Positions 16,893 to 25,054 of a DNA stretch of 64,000 nucleotides are shown here, one piece after another. The stretch covers positions 30,887-94,886 of the IMG/VR virus record IMGVR_UViG_3300025073_000036. One strand, written 5' to 3'. The position numbers were made by a program, and so were the translations under genes. Positions within the stretch are counted from its first letter, which is position 1. Each line of letters opens with the position of its first letter. Below the pieces are notes generated by a model. That model was given only the letters and a program-made list of their open reading frames with translations. It made no database searches and was not told the DNA's origin. The DNA is from a virus.

Positions 16893-17649
16893 CGGGCACC
16901 TCCGCCGGGGCCACGCGCACGCCGAAGGCGACGATGTCGGCCTCGTCGAGCATCACAGCGATCCCGGTGAACTCACACTGCCACGGGACCGCCCGGGCCG
17001 CGCAGGCCCGCACGAAGGCCTCGGCGTCGGCCAGCTCGCCCCCGTTCTCGCCCTCGTTCTCGTCGCTGCCGAAATCCTCGCTGAAACGCTCGGCCCACCA
17101 GTCGAGCAGGTCACGAGCTGCGCGCCGGATGTAGTCGTCGTCGATGTCGCGCCGTTCGTAGACGTGGAGCGCGACCGGGCCGGAGACCACGGGGCCGTGC
17201 ACGTCCTCGAGCGCGGCCTGTGGGTCATCCCACATGCGTTCGGCATCGTGCGGGCCATACAGCGGCTCCCAGCCCTGCGCGAGGGCCTGGAAGTCGCGCC
17301 AGGCCACCGTGCGGGTGGGCGCCTTGAAGCCGCTGCCACGACAGATCGGGCAGACCTCGTCCTTGTCGTCCGGGCACGGCGTCCAGCAGCAACCGTTCTT
17401 GCGCTCCGCCGTCTCCTGGCGGCCCCAGTCCTTCGGCTCGCCGTGGACCCAGGCGAACTCGTTTGGCTTCACACCCAGCCGGCCACCTGGCGTCAAAACC
17501 GACACCGCGCCGTAGTGATTCATGTAGGCCAGGTGCTCGGCCGGCTCGGCCACCGCAGTCGGCTTGTCCGGGTTCACCAAGCTGGCCAGAAAGGGGAAGT
17601 CGGCGGTCACGCGCTTGACAAGCCTCACGGTGGGGTTGTTGCGCTTCAT
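16879..17649 (-). CDS. Hypothetical protein with CPxCxGSG motif
   Basis: A 256-residue protein. ATG 17649 was chosen because it overlaps the upstream stop (ATGA). The N-terminal half contains alternating strands and a Cys pair in DEVCPICRGSGF (with CCWTPC just before it), a DnaJ-like zinc signature. The C-terminal half is strongly acidic (DFGSDENEGENGGELADAE) and ends in a beta-rich region. No family is recognised. Confidence 0.55.
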   Translation of the reverse strand: MKRNNPTVRLVKRVTADFPFLASLVNPDKPTAVAEPAEHLAYMNHYGAVSVLTPGGRLGVKPNEFAWVHGEPKDWGRQETAERKNGCCWTPCPDDKDEVCPICRGSGFKAPTRTVAWRDFQALAQGWEPLYGPHDAERMWDDPQAALEDVHGPVVSGPVALHVYERRDIDDDYIRRAARDLLDWWAERFSEDFGSDENEGENGGELADAEAFVRACAARAVPWQCEFTGIAVMLDEADIVAFGVRVAPAEVPDGPA

Positions 17650-17831
17650 CCCTCGCAACCCATCTGGTAGTGACCGCCGCAGGTGGGCGAGCAGAAGGTC
17701 AGTTTACGTCTGCGGACGTACTTCTTTCGCTTTACCTCGTCGAAGGCCAGGTCGGTGATCGTCGTCGTGTGTGGCGTGGCGATGAGCGCGCCGCACTGCG
17801 GACACTTGGCGGGCTGGTTGAGGGCGCTCAC
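17646..17831 (-). CDS. Small zinc-ribbon protein
   Basis: A 61-residue protein; GTG 17831 overlaps the SbcD stop. It has CPQC at ~10-13 and FCSPTCGGHY near 47, so C-x2-C plus C-x3-C probably bind a single zinc ion. The middle is basic (KRKKYVRRRK). It could be a nucleic-acid-binding accessory of the SbcD-like nuclease, based only on coupling. Confidence 0.55.
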   Translation of the reverse strand: MSALNQPAKCPQCGALIATPHTTTITDLAFDEVKRKKYVRRRKLTFCSPTCGGHYQMGCEG

Positions 17832-19237
17832 GCCGCACCGACCTTCCCGGCCGACCCCTGCTCGGCCGCCCAGTTGCGGATGTTGCCACGGATCGCTTCC
17901 TCGTCCGGGGCGAGGTCGGGGCGGGCGCTGAACACGGCGGAGAGCACACCCTCGAAACCGAGCTCGGTCTGCACGTCCTCGACGCGCGCCCGGTCGGCCC
18001 GGGCCACCTTGCAGCCGTTGGTGATCGTCACCCCGCAGGCCTTGAGCTCGCGCACGAGCCCGGCCACGACCTCGTTCTCGGCCTCGGTGATGCCGTCCCG
18101 GTCGGGCGAGACCACGCGGTAGACCCAGGCCTGGTCGCCCCGCTCCGCCTCGGCCTTGAGCTCGGTCAGGTGGTCGTGCACCTCGTCCGGGTGCAGGGTG
18201 ACAAAGCGGCGGGCGCCCGGGTTGGCGTGGAACTGGCAGGCCCACCGTTCGCGCACCGGCCCGCCATCGTCGGCCACGAACTCGCGCGCGAAGGTGCTCA
18301 CGCCCTTCGGCTGGCCCTCTTCGCCGAAGTCCATGCGGTCGGGGCTGCCGATGTAGCCGTGGGTGAAGAGCATGCCCCGCCCGTCGTCGGTCTCCGCGTC
18401 CTCGACCACGGGCGAGGCCACGGCCTGCCGCTTGTGCAGGTGGCCCCACACGGCCAAGTCGAAGGCGGGGAAGGTGTCGGTCGAGATCGGAGAGTCGGCG
18501 AGCGGCACGGTCTGGTAATCGTTGTATGCCGCGCTGGCGAGCGTGCCGTGCCCGAAGAGGATGCAGGGCGCCCCGGGCGCGACCTCGCGACAGAGCGGCA
18601 CGAGCTGCGCGTGCGCGCCCAGGACGGCGTTGAAGCCGCCGGCCAGCACCGCCGACGTAACAACCACGCTGCCGCTCACCTCCGCCGCCGCCGCCCGGGC
18701 CGGGTAGGGCACGGGGAAGATCCAGGCCTCGACCTCGAGCCCGGCCATCCCGGCCGGGTCGGTGAAGGCCACGGCGGCCAGCCGCCCGTTGACGCCGTCA
18801 CGCACGAGGGCCTGGGGCGCGAAGGTGTCGAGCACGACGACCTCGGCCGGCCGGAGGTGTTTCAGCGGCTCGAGCGCGTGCGTCCCGCTCCCGTTCGGGC
18901 GGTCGTGATTGCCGAGCAGGACGAGCACGAGAACGCCCGCGTCGGCCCACGACGCGAACGACTCCTGCACGACGGCCTCGGCGGCCGGCAGCGGGCGCGG
19001 ATCGGGGTAGACATCGCCGGCCACGAGCACGAGGTCGCAGCGGTTGGTGCGGGCGGTCTGGCCGATCCACGCGAGCGTCTGGCGGGCCTGGGCCAGGACG
19101 AGCGGCCGGCGGGTGGCCCGGTCGACCGGCTGGAGGCCGGCGAGGTTCTGTGTGGCGCTGACGTGCAGGTCGGCGCAGGCGAGGATGCGCAGCTCGCGCG
19201 CGGCCTCGTCAAAGTCGGTGTCAATGGTCTCGTTCAT
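17828..19237 (-). CDS. sbcD: SbcD/Mre11-like metallophosphoesterase nuclease
   Basis: A 469-residue protein; ATG 19237 lies 4 bases after the recurrent leader ACAAGGGGAAC. The calcineurin-like phosphoesterase motifs appear in order: D23-x-H25 (ADLHVSA), GD at 74-75, GNHD at 109-112, then FGHG and GHLH, which supply the two-metal site. Mre11/SbcD enzymes act as 3'-5' exonuclease and ssDNA endonuclease together with Rad50/SbcC, and the SbcC-like partner is in the same operon. The C-terminal ~150 residues would bind the SbcC coiled coil. The pair may open ends for the recombinase-like protein encoded upstream. Confidence 0.85.
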   Translation of the reverse strand: MNETIDTDFDEAARELRILACADLHVSATQNLAGLQPVDRATRRPLVLAQARQTLAWIGQTARTNRCDLVLVAGDVYPDPRPLPAAEAVVQESFASWADAGVLVLVLLGNHDRPNGSGTHALEPLKHLRPAEVVVLDTFAPQALVRDGVNGRLAAVAFTDPAGMAGLEVEAWIFPVPYPARAAAAEVSGSVVVTSAVLAGGFNAVLGAHAQLVPLCREVAPGAPCILFGHGTLASAAYNDYQTVPLADSPISTDTFPAFDLAVWGHLHKRQAVASPVVEDAETDDGRGMLFTHGYIGSPDRMDFGEEGQPKGVSTFAREFVADDGGPVRERWACQFHANPGARRFVTLHPDEVHDHLTELKAEAERGDQAWVYRVVSPDRDGITEAENEVVAGLVRELKACGVTITNGCKVARADRARVEDVQTELGFEGVLSAVFSARPDLAPDEEAIRGNIRNWAAEQGSAGKVGAA

Positions 19238-19358
19238 GGTGTTCCCCTTGTCGAAGTTGGTGCCGGTCTCTCCCCGGCAGTCACGCATGGTTGAGCGGCC
19301 GCGTTCCCTGGATCGCCCTCGGCCTCGCGGCGTCACCGGGCGATGCGTGTCCCGTCGC

Positions 19359-20543
19359 CTACCAGGGGATCGGGTCGTCTTCCACGTCGTCGAGCTTTGA
19401 CCACAAGCGGCACTGATGCAGGGGCGAGAGCGCGCGGATCGCCTGCTCGCTCATCGTGCCCGGACCGGGGCCGACCTTGCCCTTGCTGCGAGCGTACTTC
19501 ACGAGCTCGTCGACGCTTGCGCGCGGTGTCGGCTCGCCCGGCGGTGGCCCAGCGGCCCCCGGGTTGCCCGCGTCGTCGTCGGCCCATCCGTCGGCCGGGC
19601 CGTCGGCGGGGCCGAGCCCGTGCTCGTCGTCGTCGTCGATGTGCGTGACCGCCGTGACCGGCACCTCGGCGCCTCGCATGTCCGGTAGCAGGCCCCCGGT
19701 CATCATCGACCCGATGGCCCGGAAGAGCGCGTCGCCCATGCCCAGCGCCTTGCTGGCGGTCATCAGGGCCACGGCCCGGTTCGTCTCCGGATCGCCGAAG
19801 TCACCCGTCCACACCAGCCGCCCGGCCACGAACGGCTTGGCCAGCTCTTCGGCGGTGTACTCGTGCCGCAGGCCGAGCACCCGACGGATCAGGCGCGACC
19901 ACGCTTTCGTCTCGCAGTGCTCGGCGATGAAGGCGCGCGTGCGGCGGAGCTGTTTCGCGCCCGCTTCGGCCGAGCTGGCGCTCGCCAGCAGCTCGAGCGT
20001 GGCGGGCGAGTCGTCGTTGAGGTCGAGCGAGCGCGTGGCCGCGTAGAGGTGGTCGGCGCCGTCCATGCCGCGCAGCTTCCCGACCGCGCGGCAGCGCACG
20101 TACAGCGGATCGTCGCCCCGGTCGATGCGGGTGCACAGCTCCGGCACGCAAGAGAGCCCGGCCGCGTTGCCGATCCGGTCGAGCAGCGGGCGGAGCATGG
20201 AGAACATCGTAGGGCCGTCGCGCTTCGTGGCCTGGGTGTTCCGGTAGATCTCGCCCGACGTGGGCAGCACGGCCGACATGGCCAGCCGGTAGCCGGCTGG
20301 CACGGCGTCCACGGCCGTGACGGGCAGGATGAGGTTGGTGTGCTCCTGCAGCCACGCCATCGCCTCGCGCAGGCGGGCCGGATCGCCGTGGGCGAGCCGC
20401 TGGCCCACCTCGGTCATCAGCGACGGATCGGTGCGGATGATCTCGGCACGCTGCTGCCCGCCTTCGGGCGGGACGAAGTCGCCGTTGGCCGGTTTCTGCC
20501 ACGGCCGCCGCTGGCCCTGCTGGCCCTGCCTCGGTGGTGTCAC
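19359..20543 (-). CDS. Possible phage recombinase-type protein
   Basis: A 394-residue protein with GTG 20543 behind GACAAGGGGAACAAC. A Gln/Arg-rich N-terminus is followed by SGEIYRN near residue 96, by ETKAWSRLIRRVLGLRHEY near 212-230, and by ELAKPFVAGRLVW. The ETKAxxR...ELxKPF pattern resembles helices in phage recombination proteins, but the evidence is by eye and weak. The acidic, Gly/Pro-rich tail is typical of ssDNA-handling proteins. Its operon contains SbcC and SbcD, which fits an exonuclease-recombinase module. An unrelated early DNA-binding protein is also possible. Confidence 0.4.
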   Translation of the reverse strand: MTPPRQGQQGQRRPWQKPANGDFVPPEGGQQRAEIIRTDPSLMTEVGQRLAHGDPARLREAMAWLQEHTNLILPVTAVDAVPAGYRLAMSAVLPTSGEIYRNTQATKRDGPTMFSMLRPLLDRIGNAAGLSCVPELCTRIDRGDDPLYVRCRAVGKLRGMDGADHLYAATRSLDLNDDSPATLELLASASSAEAGAKQLRRTRAFIAEHCETKAWSRLIRRVLGLRHEYTAEELAKPFVAGRLVWTGDFGDPETNRAVALMTASKALGMGDALFRAIGSMMTGGLLPDMRGAEVPVTAVTHIDDDDEHGLGPADGPADGWADDDAGNPGAAGPPPGEPTPRASVDELVKYARSKGKVGPGPGTMSEQAIRALSPLHQCRLWSKLDDVEDDPIPW

Positions 20544-20594
20544 GTTGTTCCCCTTGTCCTGATGGCCCCCGGGGTGCCGACGGGGGCGTGCTGG

Positions 20595-20852
20595 TCAACT
20601 GGCGGCCGACTCCTGCGCCGGCCGCCGCTTCACCGGGTAGCCCCCGCTGTAGCCCGGCAGATCGTTCAGACTCACGCGCTCGTGGCCGTCCTTGTCGAGG
20701 CAGGCCTCGACGATGCGAGCGGCCAGGGGCGGGGACGGCATGAGCGTGCCGCAGCAGATGCGGTCGATGTTGCTCTTGGAGCACCCGACCCGCTCGGCGA
20801 ATGCGCGCCGTTCTCCGCGCCGCAGGAAATCCTCAAGTCGCATTGGCGACAT
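20595..20852 (-). CDS. Cro/YdaS-like helix-turn-helix repressor, candidate regulator of the six-operator regulon
   Basis: An 85-residue protein. ATG 20852 gives the motif order of YdaS/Cro-like proteins: MRLEDFLRRGERRAFAERVG, CSKSNIDRICCG (recognition helix), then PSPPLAARIVEA and RVSLNDL. ATG 20843 is an equally plausible start. It is the first gene of the leftward early operon and sits beside two operators in the divergent control region 20873-20930, so autoregulation is likely. Assigning it to all six operators is inference. Confidence 0.65.
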   Translation of the reverse strand: MSPMRLEDFLRRGERRAFAERVGCSKSNIDRICCGTLMPSPPLAARIVEACLDKDGHERVSLNDLPGYSGGYPVKRRPAQESAAS

Positions 20853-20872
20853 CCCGTACAAGTCAAGGCCCA

Positions 20873-20901
20873 ACAATAGGCGCCACACGCCAACAAGGCA
20901 A
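20873..20901 (-). promoter_or_regulatory. Leftward early promoter with internal operator (site B)
   Basis: The minus strand has a TTGCCT -35 box (20896-20901), a 17-bp spacer and a TATTGT -10 box (20873-20878). The palindrome TTGGCGTGTGGCGCCTA occupies 20877-20893. The predicted start near 20866 leaves a very short leader before ATG 20852. It would drive the leftward early genes. Confidence 0.7.
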
Positions 20902-20930
20902 GATGAAAATTAGCGTGTGAGGCGTATTGA
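20902..20930 (+). promoter_or_regulatory. Rightward early promoter with internal operator (site E)
   Basis: Operator TTAGCGTGTGAGGCGTA (20910-20926) overlaps a TATTGA -10 box (20925-20930), with a weak -35 (GATGAA, 20902-20907) in the standard register. An alternative is TTGACA (20927-20932) with TAGCGT (20951-20956) at 18 bp, whose -35 abuts the operator. Either would drive the replication genes from 20985 and would be back-to-back with the leftward early promoter. Confidence 0.6.
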
Positions 20931-20984
20931 CAGCCCGGCGACCCTGAACGTAGCGTCGCCGTAACGTATCGACGGGGGACGTTG

Positions 20985-21959
20985 GTGCACGGTCGCTGGG
21001 CGGCTACGCCGCTGCTCTTCTCCACATTGCGAATCGAGGCCTATCCCGACGGCACGCCGTTCAAGGGCCTGCACAAGATCGTCTTGGCGGTGCTGCTCGA
21101 GCGGTGTGACGCCGCAGACGGCAAGGACGGCCGTGGGCGGGTGCGCAACCGCGCCCTGGCCGAGGCCTCGACCGCCGCCGCCCTGGCCGAGGCGCACGCC
21201 CGTGGCGGCTCGCTCGTGAGCGTTGTCGAGCTGGCCCGGCAGGCCGTCGTGGCCGAGAAGGTGGCGCGCGAAGCGGTGCAAGCCTTCAAGGGCGCCGGGT
21301 GGGTTCAGGCGTTCGGACGGCCCGGGCGCCGTGACCTGCTCGTGGTGAACGACTCCGCCCTGCTGGCCGCCGATCCGCGTCTAGGGGTGGCAGATTTGCC
21401 AGGGGTGGCAGATTTGCCAGGGGTGGCAAAAGAGGAAGGCCCGGCAGATCTGCCACCACACCCCTTGCAGATCTGCCACCCCACCCCTGCCGTATTTGCC
21501 ACCCCCCTCAACGATCATGACGCGCGCGCGGCTGTCCCTACCCGGCCCTATCCGACCCTAAACGCACCCCCAGTGGCCCCCGGGCCTGATGAGGCGGAGG
21601 TCGCCAGGAAGGCGGCCGCCTTCCGGCGCTTGTCGGCCGCCTGGGGGGACGGATTCGGGCGGGCTCGACGTGGCCGGGGCGTGATGGAAGTGAACGGTGC
21701 CGAGACGGAGACGTTGCGGCGCCTTGTTGATGCGTATGCCGAGGCGGAAGTTGCGGAGGCGATTCGCCGGGAGATTCTTCGGGCTGCGAATGATCCGCGC
21801 GGCCCGCGTCTGGACTGGGTCGAGGACGCCTTGCGGGGCGCCCGGCCGAACACCAACCCGCCCGGAGCGGCCAGGCCACCAGCCAGGACCCGCGCGGGCG
21901 CCGTTCCCGGGGCGTCGAAATGGGCGCGTCCGGATGCACGAGGGGAGAAGCCAGGATGA
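20985..21959 (+). CDS. Replication initiator-like protein containing an internal iteron origin
   Basis: A 324-residue protein. GTG 20985 follows GGGGGACG; the TTG just before it is less likely. The N-terminal ~120 residues form a predicted winged-helix-like domain (KGLHKIVLAVLLERCDAADG, then a second helical set). Residues ~133-175 are low-complexity and coincide with the DNA iterons at 21383-21508. The C-terminal part is helical and basic. The gene lies directly upstream of a DnaC-like loader with an ATGA overlap, the arrangement of lambda O/P-type initiator-loader pairs. Function is inferred from context and iterons, not from strong sequence identity. Confidence 0.6.
   Translation: MHGRWAATPLLFSTLRIEAYPDGTPFKGLHKIVLAVLLERCDAADGKDGRGRVRNRALAEASTAAALAEAHARGGSLVSVVELARQAVVAEKVAREAVQAFKGAGWVQAFGRPGRRDLLVVNDSALLAADPRLGVADLPGVADLPGVAKEEGPADLPPHPLQICHPTPAVFATPLNDHDARAAVPTRPYPTLNAPPVAPGPDEAEVARKAAAFRRLSAAWGDGFGRARRGRGVMEVNGAETETLRRLVDAYAEAEVAEAIRREILRAANDPRGPRLDWVEDALRGARPNTNPPGAARPPARTRAGAVPGASKWARPDARGEKPG
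21383..21508. repeat. Iteron cluster, candidate phage replication origin
   Basis: Two perfect tandem copies of the 18-mer AGGGGTGGCAGATTTGCC (21383-21418) are followed by a partial third copy. Three inverted copies of the core lie around 21443-21457, 21468-21484 and 21491-21506, two of them containing the palindrome GCAGATCTGC. The core is GGTGGCARATYTGCC. Location inside the initiator gene parallels the lambda origin within gene O. The coding frame is maintained across it. Confidence 0.65.
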
Positions 21960-22849
21960 GCGACGAGACGACGCGGGCACCGTCGGCGCCGAAGGCGGAA
22001 CCGGAGATGCGCTACGCGCGAACCGACGGTTTTGTGACCGCCACGGTCAGCCCGTGTGGCCACTGCCACAAGGGGTCGATCTTCATCGAGGACGAACACG
22101 GCAATACGACGGTGAGGAATTGCCCGAAGTGCGGCCCGCTCCTGATGCAGGCCGCCGCGCTCAACATGGCGCGCCTGCCGGTCGATCCGCCCGGGGCCAA
22201 CCTGTCGGCCTTCCAGCTCGACCGCCCGGGTGATCCGCCGAAGATCGGCGGTGGCAACGGCGTGATCCTCGTGCACACCGAGGACGGGAGCATGCCGCAC
22301 CCGGCGCACTACCGCGCGGCCGCCCTCGAGGCGGCGGTGGCGTTCTGCAACGCGGCCATCGCTCGCGCGGCCGCCCCGGACGATGGGGGCGGCCTGCTGC
22401 TGGCTGGCCCGCCCGGGACCGGAAAATCGCACCTGTTGCACGGCATCCTGCGTCGGCTGGCCATGCGGGCACCGAAGATCCGGACCCGCTACGCCAGCGC
22501 CGGGCAGGTGATGGCCGACTGCCGGCGCTCTCTCCAGGCGCAGAAGGAAACGCAGAAGCTCGTCGACGACCTCGTGCTCGTCCCGCTGCTGGCCCTCGAC
22601 GAGCTCGGCAAGGGCCGCGCGACCGACTGGGAGGTCAGCATCGCCGACGAGATCGTGACGCGCCGCTACGAGGCCGGGAGGGCCACCATCTACGCCACGA
22701 ACTACTCGCTCGAGCGCGATCCGCCGGTGGACGATCTCGACGCGCTGGCCAACCGCATCGGGGAGCGCGCGTTCTCTCGCGTGACGCACCGCAACCGCGT
22801 GCTCGTGTTGGTCGGCAGCGACCAGCGATTCGAGGGGAGGGCCGTCTGA
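21956..22849 (+). CDS. DnaC-like helicase loader (AAA+ ATPase)
   Basis: A 297-residue protein. ATG 21956 overlaps the initiator stop. An N-terminal zinc finger uses C34, C37, C56 and C59. Walker A is GPPGTGKS at 151-158, Walker B LLALDE at 211-216, and a sensor-like YATNYS is at 246-251. This zinc finger plus AAA+ order is that of DnaC/DnaI-type loaders that place the replicative helicase at an origin. No phage helicase is encoded in the window, so it probably recruits the host DnaB. Confidence 0.8.
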   Translation: MSDETTRAPSAPKAEPEMRYARTDGFVTATVSPCGHCHKGSIFIEDEHGNTTVRNCPKCGPLLMQAAALNMARLPVDPPGANLSAFQLDRPGDPPKIGGGNGVILVHTEDGSMPHPAHYRAAALEAAVAFCNAAIARAAAPDDGGGLLLAGPPGTGKSHLLHGILRRLAMRAPKIRTRYASAGQVMADCRRSLQAQKETQKLVDDLVLVPLLALDELGKGRATDWEVSIADEIVTRRYEAGRATIYATNYSLERDPPVDDLDALANRIGERAFSRVTHRNRVLVLVGSDQRFEGRAV

Positions 22850-23484
22850 TGGGCCTCAACCGAGAGCAGGCCCGCAAGCTCCTGGGTCGGGACCTGCCCG
22901 AACCTGAGCTACCGCCGCAGCTCGCGGCCGTGTTCGGTCAGAAACCCGGGCAGCCGAAGGCCGTGGCCGTCGTGCACACGGTCGGTCAGGCCGGCCCGGT
23001 CGAGCGCGTGCGGCCCCACTGGGAAAAAGACGGCGAGGCCAAGAAGCCGAAGGCCACGAAACGAAAGCTCGAATGGGCCGAGCAGGTGAACCTCGTGAGC
23101 GCCCTGATCGCGGCCGAGCTGATGTTCTCCGGCTCGCTCAACGGCGTGCCGCTGCCGCCCGGTCAGGCCAAGATGGCGAAGGCGGCGGGCATGGTGCGCG
23201 GGGACGCGGACCTCACGATCTGGACGCACCCGCCCGCCCACCCGGACGCGCCGGGCATGATGGTCGAGCTAAAGTTGCCGTCGGCGGAGCCCTCGACCGA
23301 GCGCGCCGGCCAGTTCTCCGGCGCCCGCCCGCACCAGAAAGACCGGCTCGGCCAGTTTCAGGCCCTCGGCTGGCACGTCGTCATCGGCTACGGCTGCGCG
23401 GACGCGCTGTGCAAGATCCGCGCAGCCGGCTACGACCTGAGCATGCTGCCCGCGTGCTCGTTCGTGAAGACGGGGCAGCCGTGA
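22849..23484 (+). CDS. VRR-NUC-like nuclease
   Basis: A 211-residue protein; ATG 22849 overlaps the loader stop. After a variable, basic N-terminus comes QVNLVSALIAAEL, RGDADLTIW, GMMVELKLPS, a Gln-rich QKDRLGQFQALGWHVVIGYG and DALCKIRAAG. The D...ExK and 'Q..L...GW...V' pattern is that of VRR-NUC / Holliday-junction-resolvase-like PD-(D/E)xK nucleases common in phages. It likely processes branched replication or recombination intermediates. Catalytic candidates are the D in GDAD and E-x-K in VELK. Confidence 0.65.
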   Translation: MGLNREQARKLLGRDLPEPELPPQLAAVFGQKPGQPKAVAVVHTVGQAGPVERVRPHWEKDGEAKKPKATKRKLEWAEQVNLVSALIAAELMFSGSLNGVPLPPGQAKMAKAAGMVRGDADLTIWTHPPAHPDAPGMMVELKLPSAEPSTERAGQFSGARPHQKDRLGQFQALGWHVVIGYGCADALCKIRAAGYDLSMLPACSFVKTGQP

Positions 23485-23978
23485 CGACGCCCACCGAGCC
23501 GCAGCTCGACCTTTTCGGCGGCCCCGCGCCGCGCTCGGCGCACACGCCCGCGCCGGCCGTGGCAGGGCGGGCCACGAGCGTCCTGAGCGGTCAGCAGATC
23601 CTCGACGCGATGCCGGAGCTGCGCCGCCAGGTGTTCGCCTTCATCCGCGTCCAGGGCGGCAGGGGGGCCACCGACGACGAGATGCAGGCGGCGATGGGTC
23701 TCAACCCCTCGACGCAGCGCCCGCGCCGCATTGAGCTCGAGCGGCAGGGTTTCATCCGCCAGGACCCGGAGGGCCGCACGCGCGAGACCCGCAGCGGCCG
23801 TCAGGCCGTGGTGTGGGTGATGGTGCCGGAGGCCGAGCGGCAGGGCCTCGGGGAGCGCCGCCAGGTCGAGACCGAGGTGCGCGGCGCACTGCATCACTTC
23901 ATCGCTGCCCTCGACCTCGAGCAGTGTCGAGCGGCCATCGGTGTCCTGCGTGCGCGTTTCCCGAGCGTTTCGACCTGA
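23481..23978 (+). CDS. Winged-helix DNA-binding protein
   Basis: A 165-residue protein; GTG 23481 overlaps the previous stop. Residues ~40-110 read as a classical phage wHTH: LRRQVFAFIRVQGGRGATDD, MQAAMGLNPSTQRPRRIELE, GFIRQDPEGRTRETRSGRQA, VVWV. The C-terminal ~50 residues are helical. It may regulate replication or modification genes nearby, or act structurally at DNA ends. Its target is unknown. Confidence 0.6.
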   Translation: MTTPTEPQLDLFGGPAPRSAHTPAPAVAGRATSVLSGQQILDAMPELRRQVFAFIRVQGGRGATDDEMQAAMGLNPSTQRPRRIELERQGFIRQDPEGRTRETRSGRQAVVWVMVPEAERQGLGERRQVETEVRGALHHFIAALDLEQCRAAIGVLRARFPSVST

Positions 23979-24003
23979 CAGACCGACAGACAAGTGGAAA
24001 AAC

Positions 24004-24741
24004 ATGAAACGGAAAACGACAGACGAAGAGGCCGGCGGCGTCCCGGTCTACAACGCCACTAACGGCAACAACAACTGGGCGAGCCCGCGCGACTTCCTCA
24101 CCGCCGCGCTGGCAGAACTCGACCTGCCGGCCATCGGGCTAGACCTCGCGGCCGAGTGCTCGACGGCCCTGGCCCCGCTCTACTTCGCGCCCGACCACGC
24201 CGATCCGCGACGACGCAACGCGCTGTTGCCGCGCAGTTCGTGGCATATCCGGCGCGATGAGACGGCGCCCGGAGCGCCGAGCACGCGCTACCTCAATCCG
24301 CCCTATGGTCGCCTGTGCGTGCAGTGTCGAGACAAGGTGTGGAAGGGGAAAAAGAGCGGTCTGCCGAAAGCGAAGTGGTGCGAGAGTCGGAAACACACAT
24401 CGACGACGGTGTGGGAGTGGATCGAGCGCGCGGCCAGAGAAGGCACGCGCGGCCTCGACCCGCTGCTGCTGCTCGTCCCGGCCCGCACCGATACCGACTG
24501 GTGGCATTCCCACGTCCACGGCCTCGCGGCCCGCGTGGTGCTGATCAAGGGCCGGCTCACGTTCCTCGACGCGGCGTTGAAGGCGACAGACTGCCCGGCG
24601 CCGTTCCCATCGGCCTTGATCGAATACGTGCCGTGCCCGGCTGCGTCGGCGTGGGTGACGCAGTACGGCACCATGAGAAACGATGGACGGATGATTGACA
24701 AGCCGGAGCGGCGCCTGGTCGTGGCCGGCGAGGTGTATTGA
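24004..24741 (+). CDS. Phage DNA N6-adenine methyltransferase (Dam_phage family-like)
   Basis: A 245-residue protein. ATG 24004 follows AGACAAGTGGAAAAAC, a variant of the recurrent leader. NPPY at 98-101 is the catalytic motif IV. LLLVPARTDTDWWH (155-168) is the hallmark of this phage family. The inserted segment 105-130 with C105, C108 and C126 may bind zinc. It would methylate adenine, likely in GATC-type sites as in the family, giving protection from host restriction. No cognate nuclease is adjacent, so it is an orphan enzyme. Confidence 0.8.
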   Translation: MKRKTTDEEAGGVPVYNATNGNNNWASPRDFLTAALAELDLPAIGLDLAAECSTALAPLYFAPDHADPRRRNALLPRSSWHIRRDETAPGAPSTRYLNPPYGRLCVQCRDKVWKGKKSGLPKAKWCESRKHTSTTVWEWIERAAREGTRGLDPLLLLVPARTDTDWWHSHVHGLAARVVLIKGRLTFLDAALKATDCPAPFPSALIEYVPCPAASAWVTQYGTMRNDGRMIDKPERRLVVAGEVY

Positions 24742-24742
24742 C

Positions 24743-25054
24743 ATGACATTGAAGCCGTTGTCGCCGCGTCAGGCCCAGGTTTTGCGCGTGATGATCCTGC
24801 ACCTGCTCGAGTATCAGACACACGCGACCAAACGATTCATCGCAGAAGCGTTGAAAACACGCTCGCTCGTCAACGTCCACGAACACTTGACCGCCTTGGA
24901 GCGCAAGGGCTACGTGCGCAGCGAAGAGCGCGTGAAGGGACGCCTGACGTGGCTCATCCTGCGCACGCCGGAGGGCGTGACATTTCACCTCGGCAATCTG
25001 GCCGCCGTGGCCCCCGACTACGTGCCCGCCCGGGCCGCCGAGGCCTCGCCGTGA
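24743..25054 (+). CDS. LexA-like winged-helix protein
   Basis: A 103-residue protein with ATG 24743, one base after the previous stop. LSPRQAQVLRVMILHLLEYQ, TKRFIAEALKTRSLVNVHEH and LTALERKGYVRSEERV match the N-terminal DNA-binding domain of LexA-type repressors. No protease domain follows. It could be a stand-alone wHTH regulator. A second LexA-N-like gene occurs at 39903-40232. Confidence 0.6.
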   Translation: MTLKPLSPRQAQVLRVMILHLLEYQTHATKRFIAEALKTRSLVNVHEHLTALERKGYVRSEERVKGRLTWLILRTPEGVTFHLGNLAAVAPDYVPARAAEASP

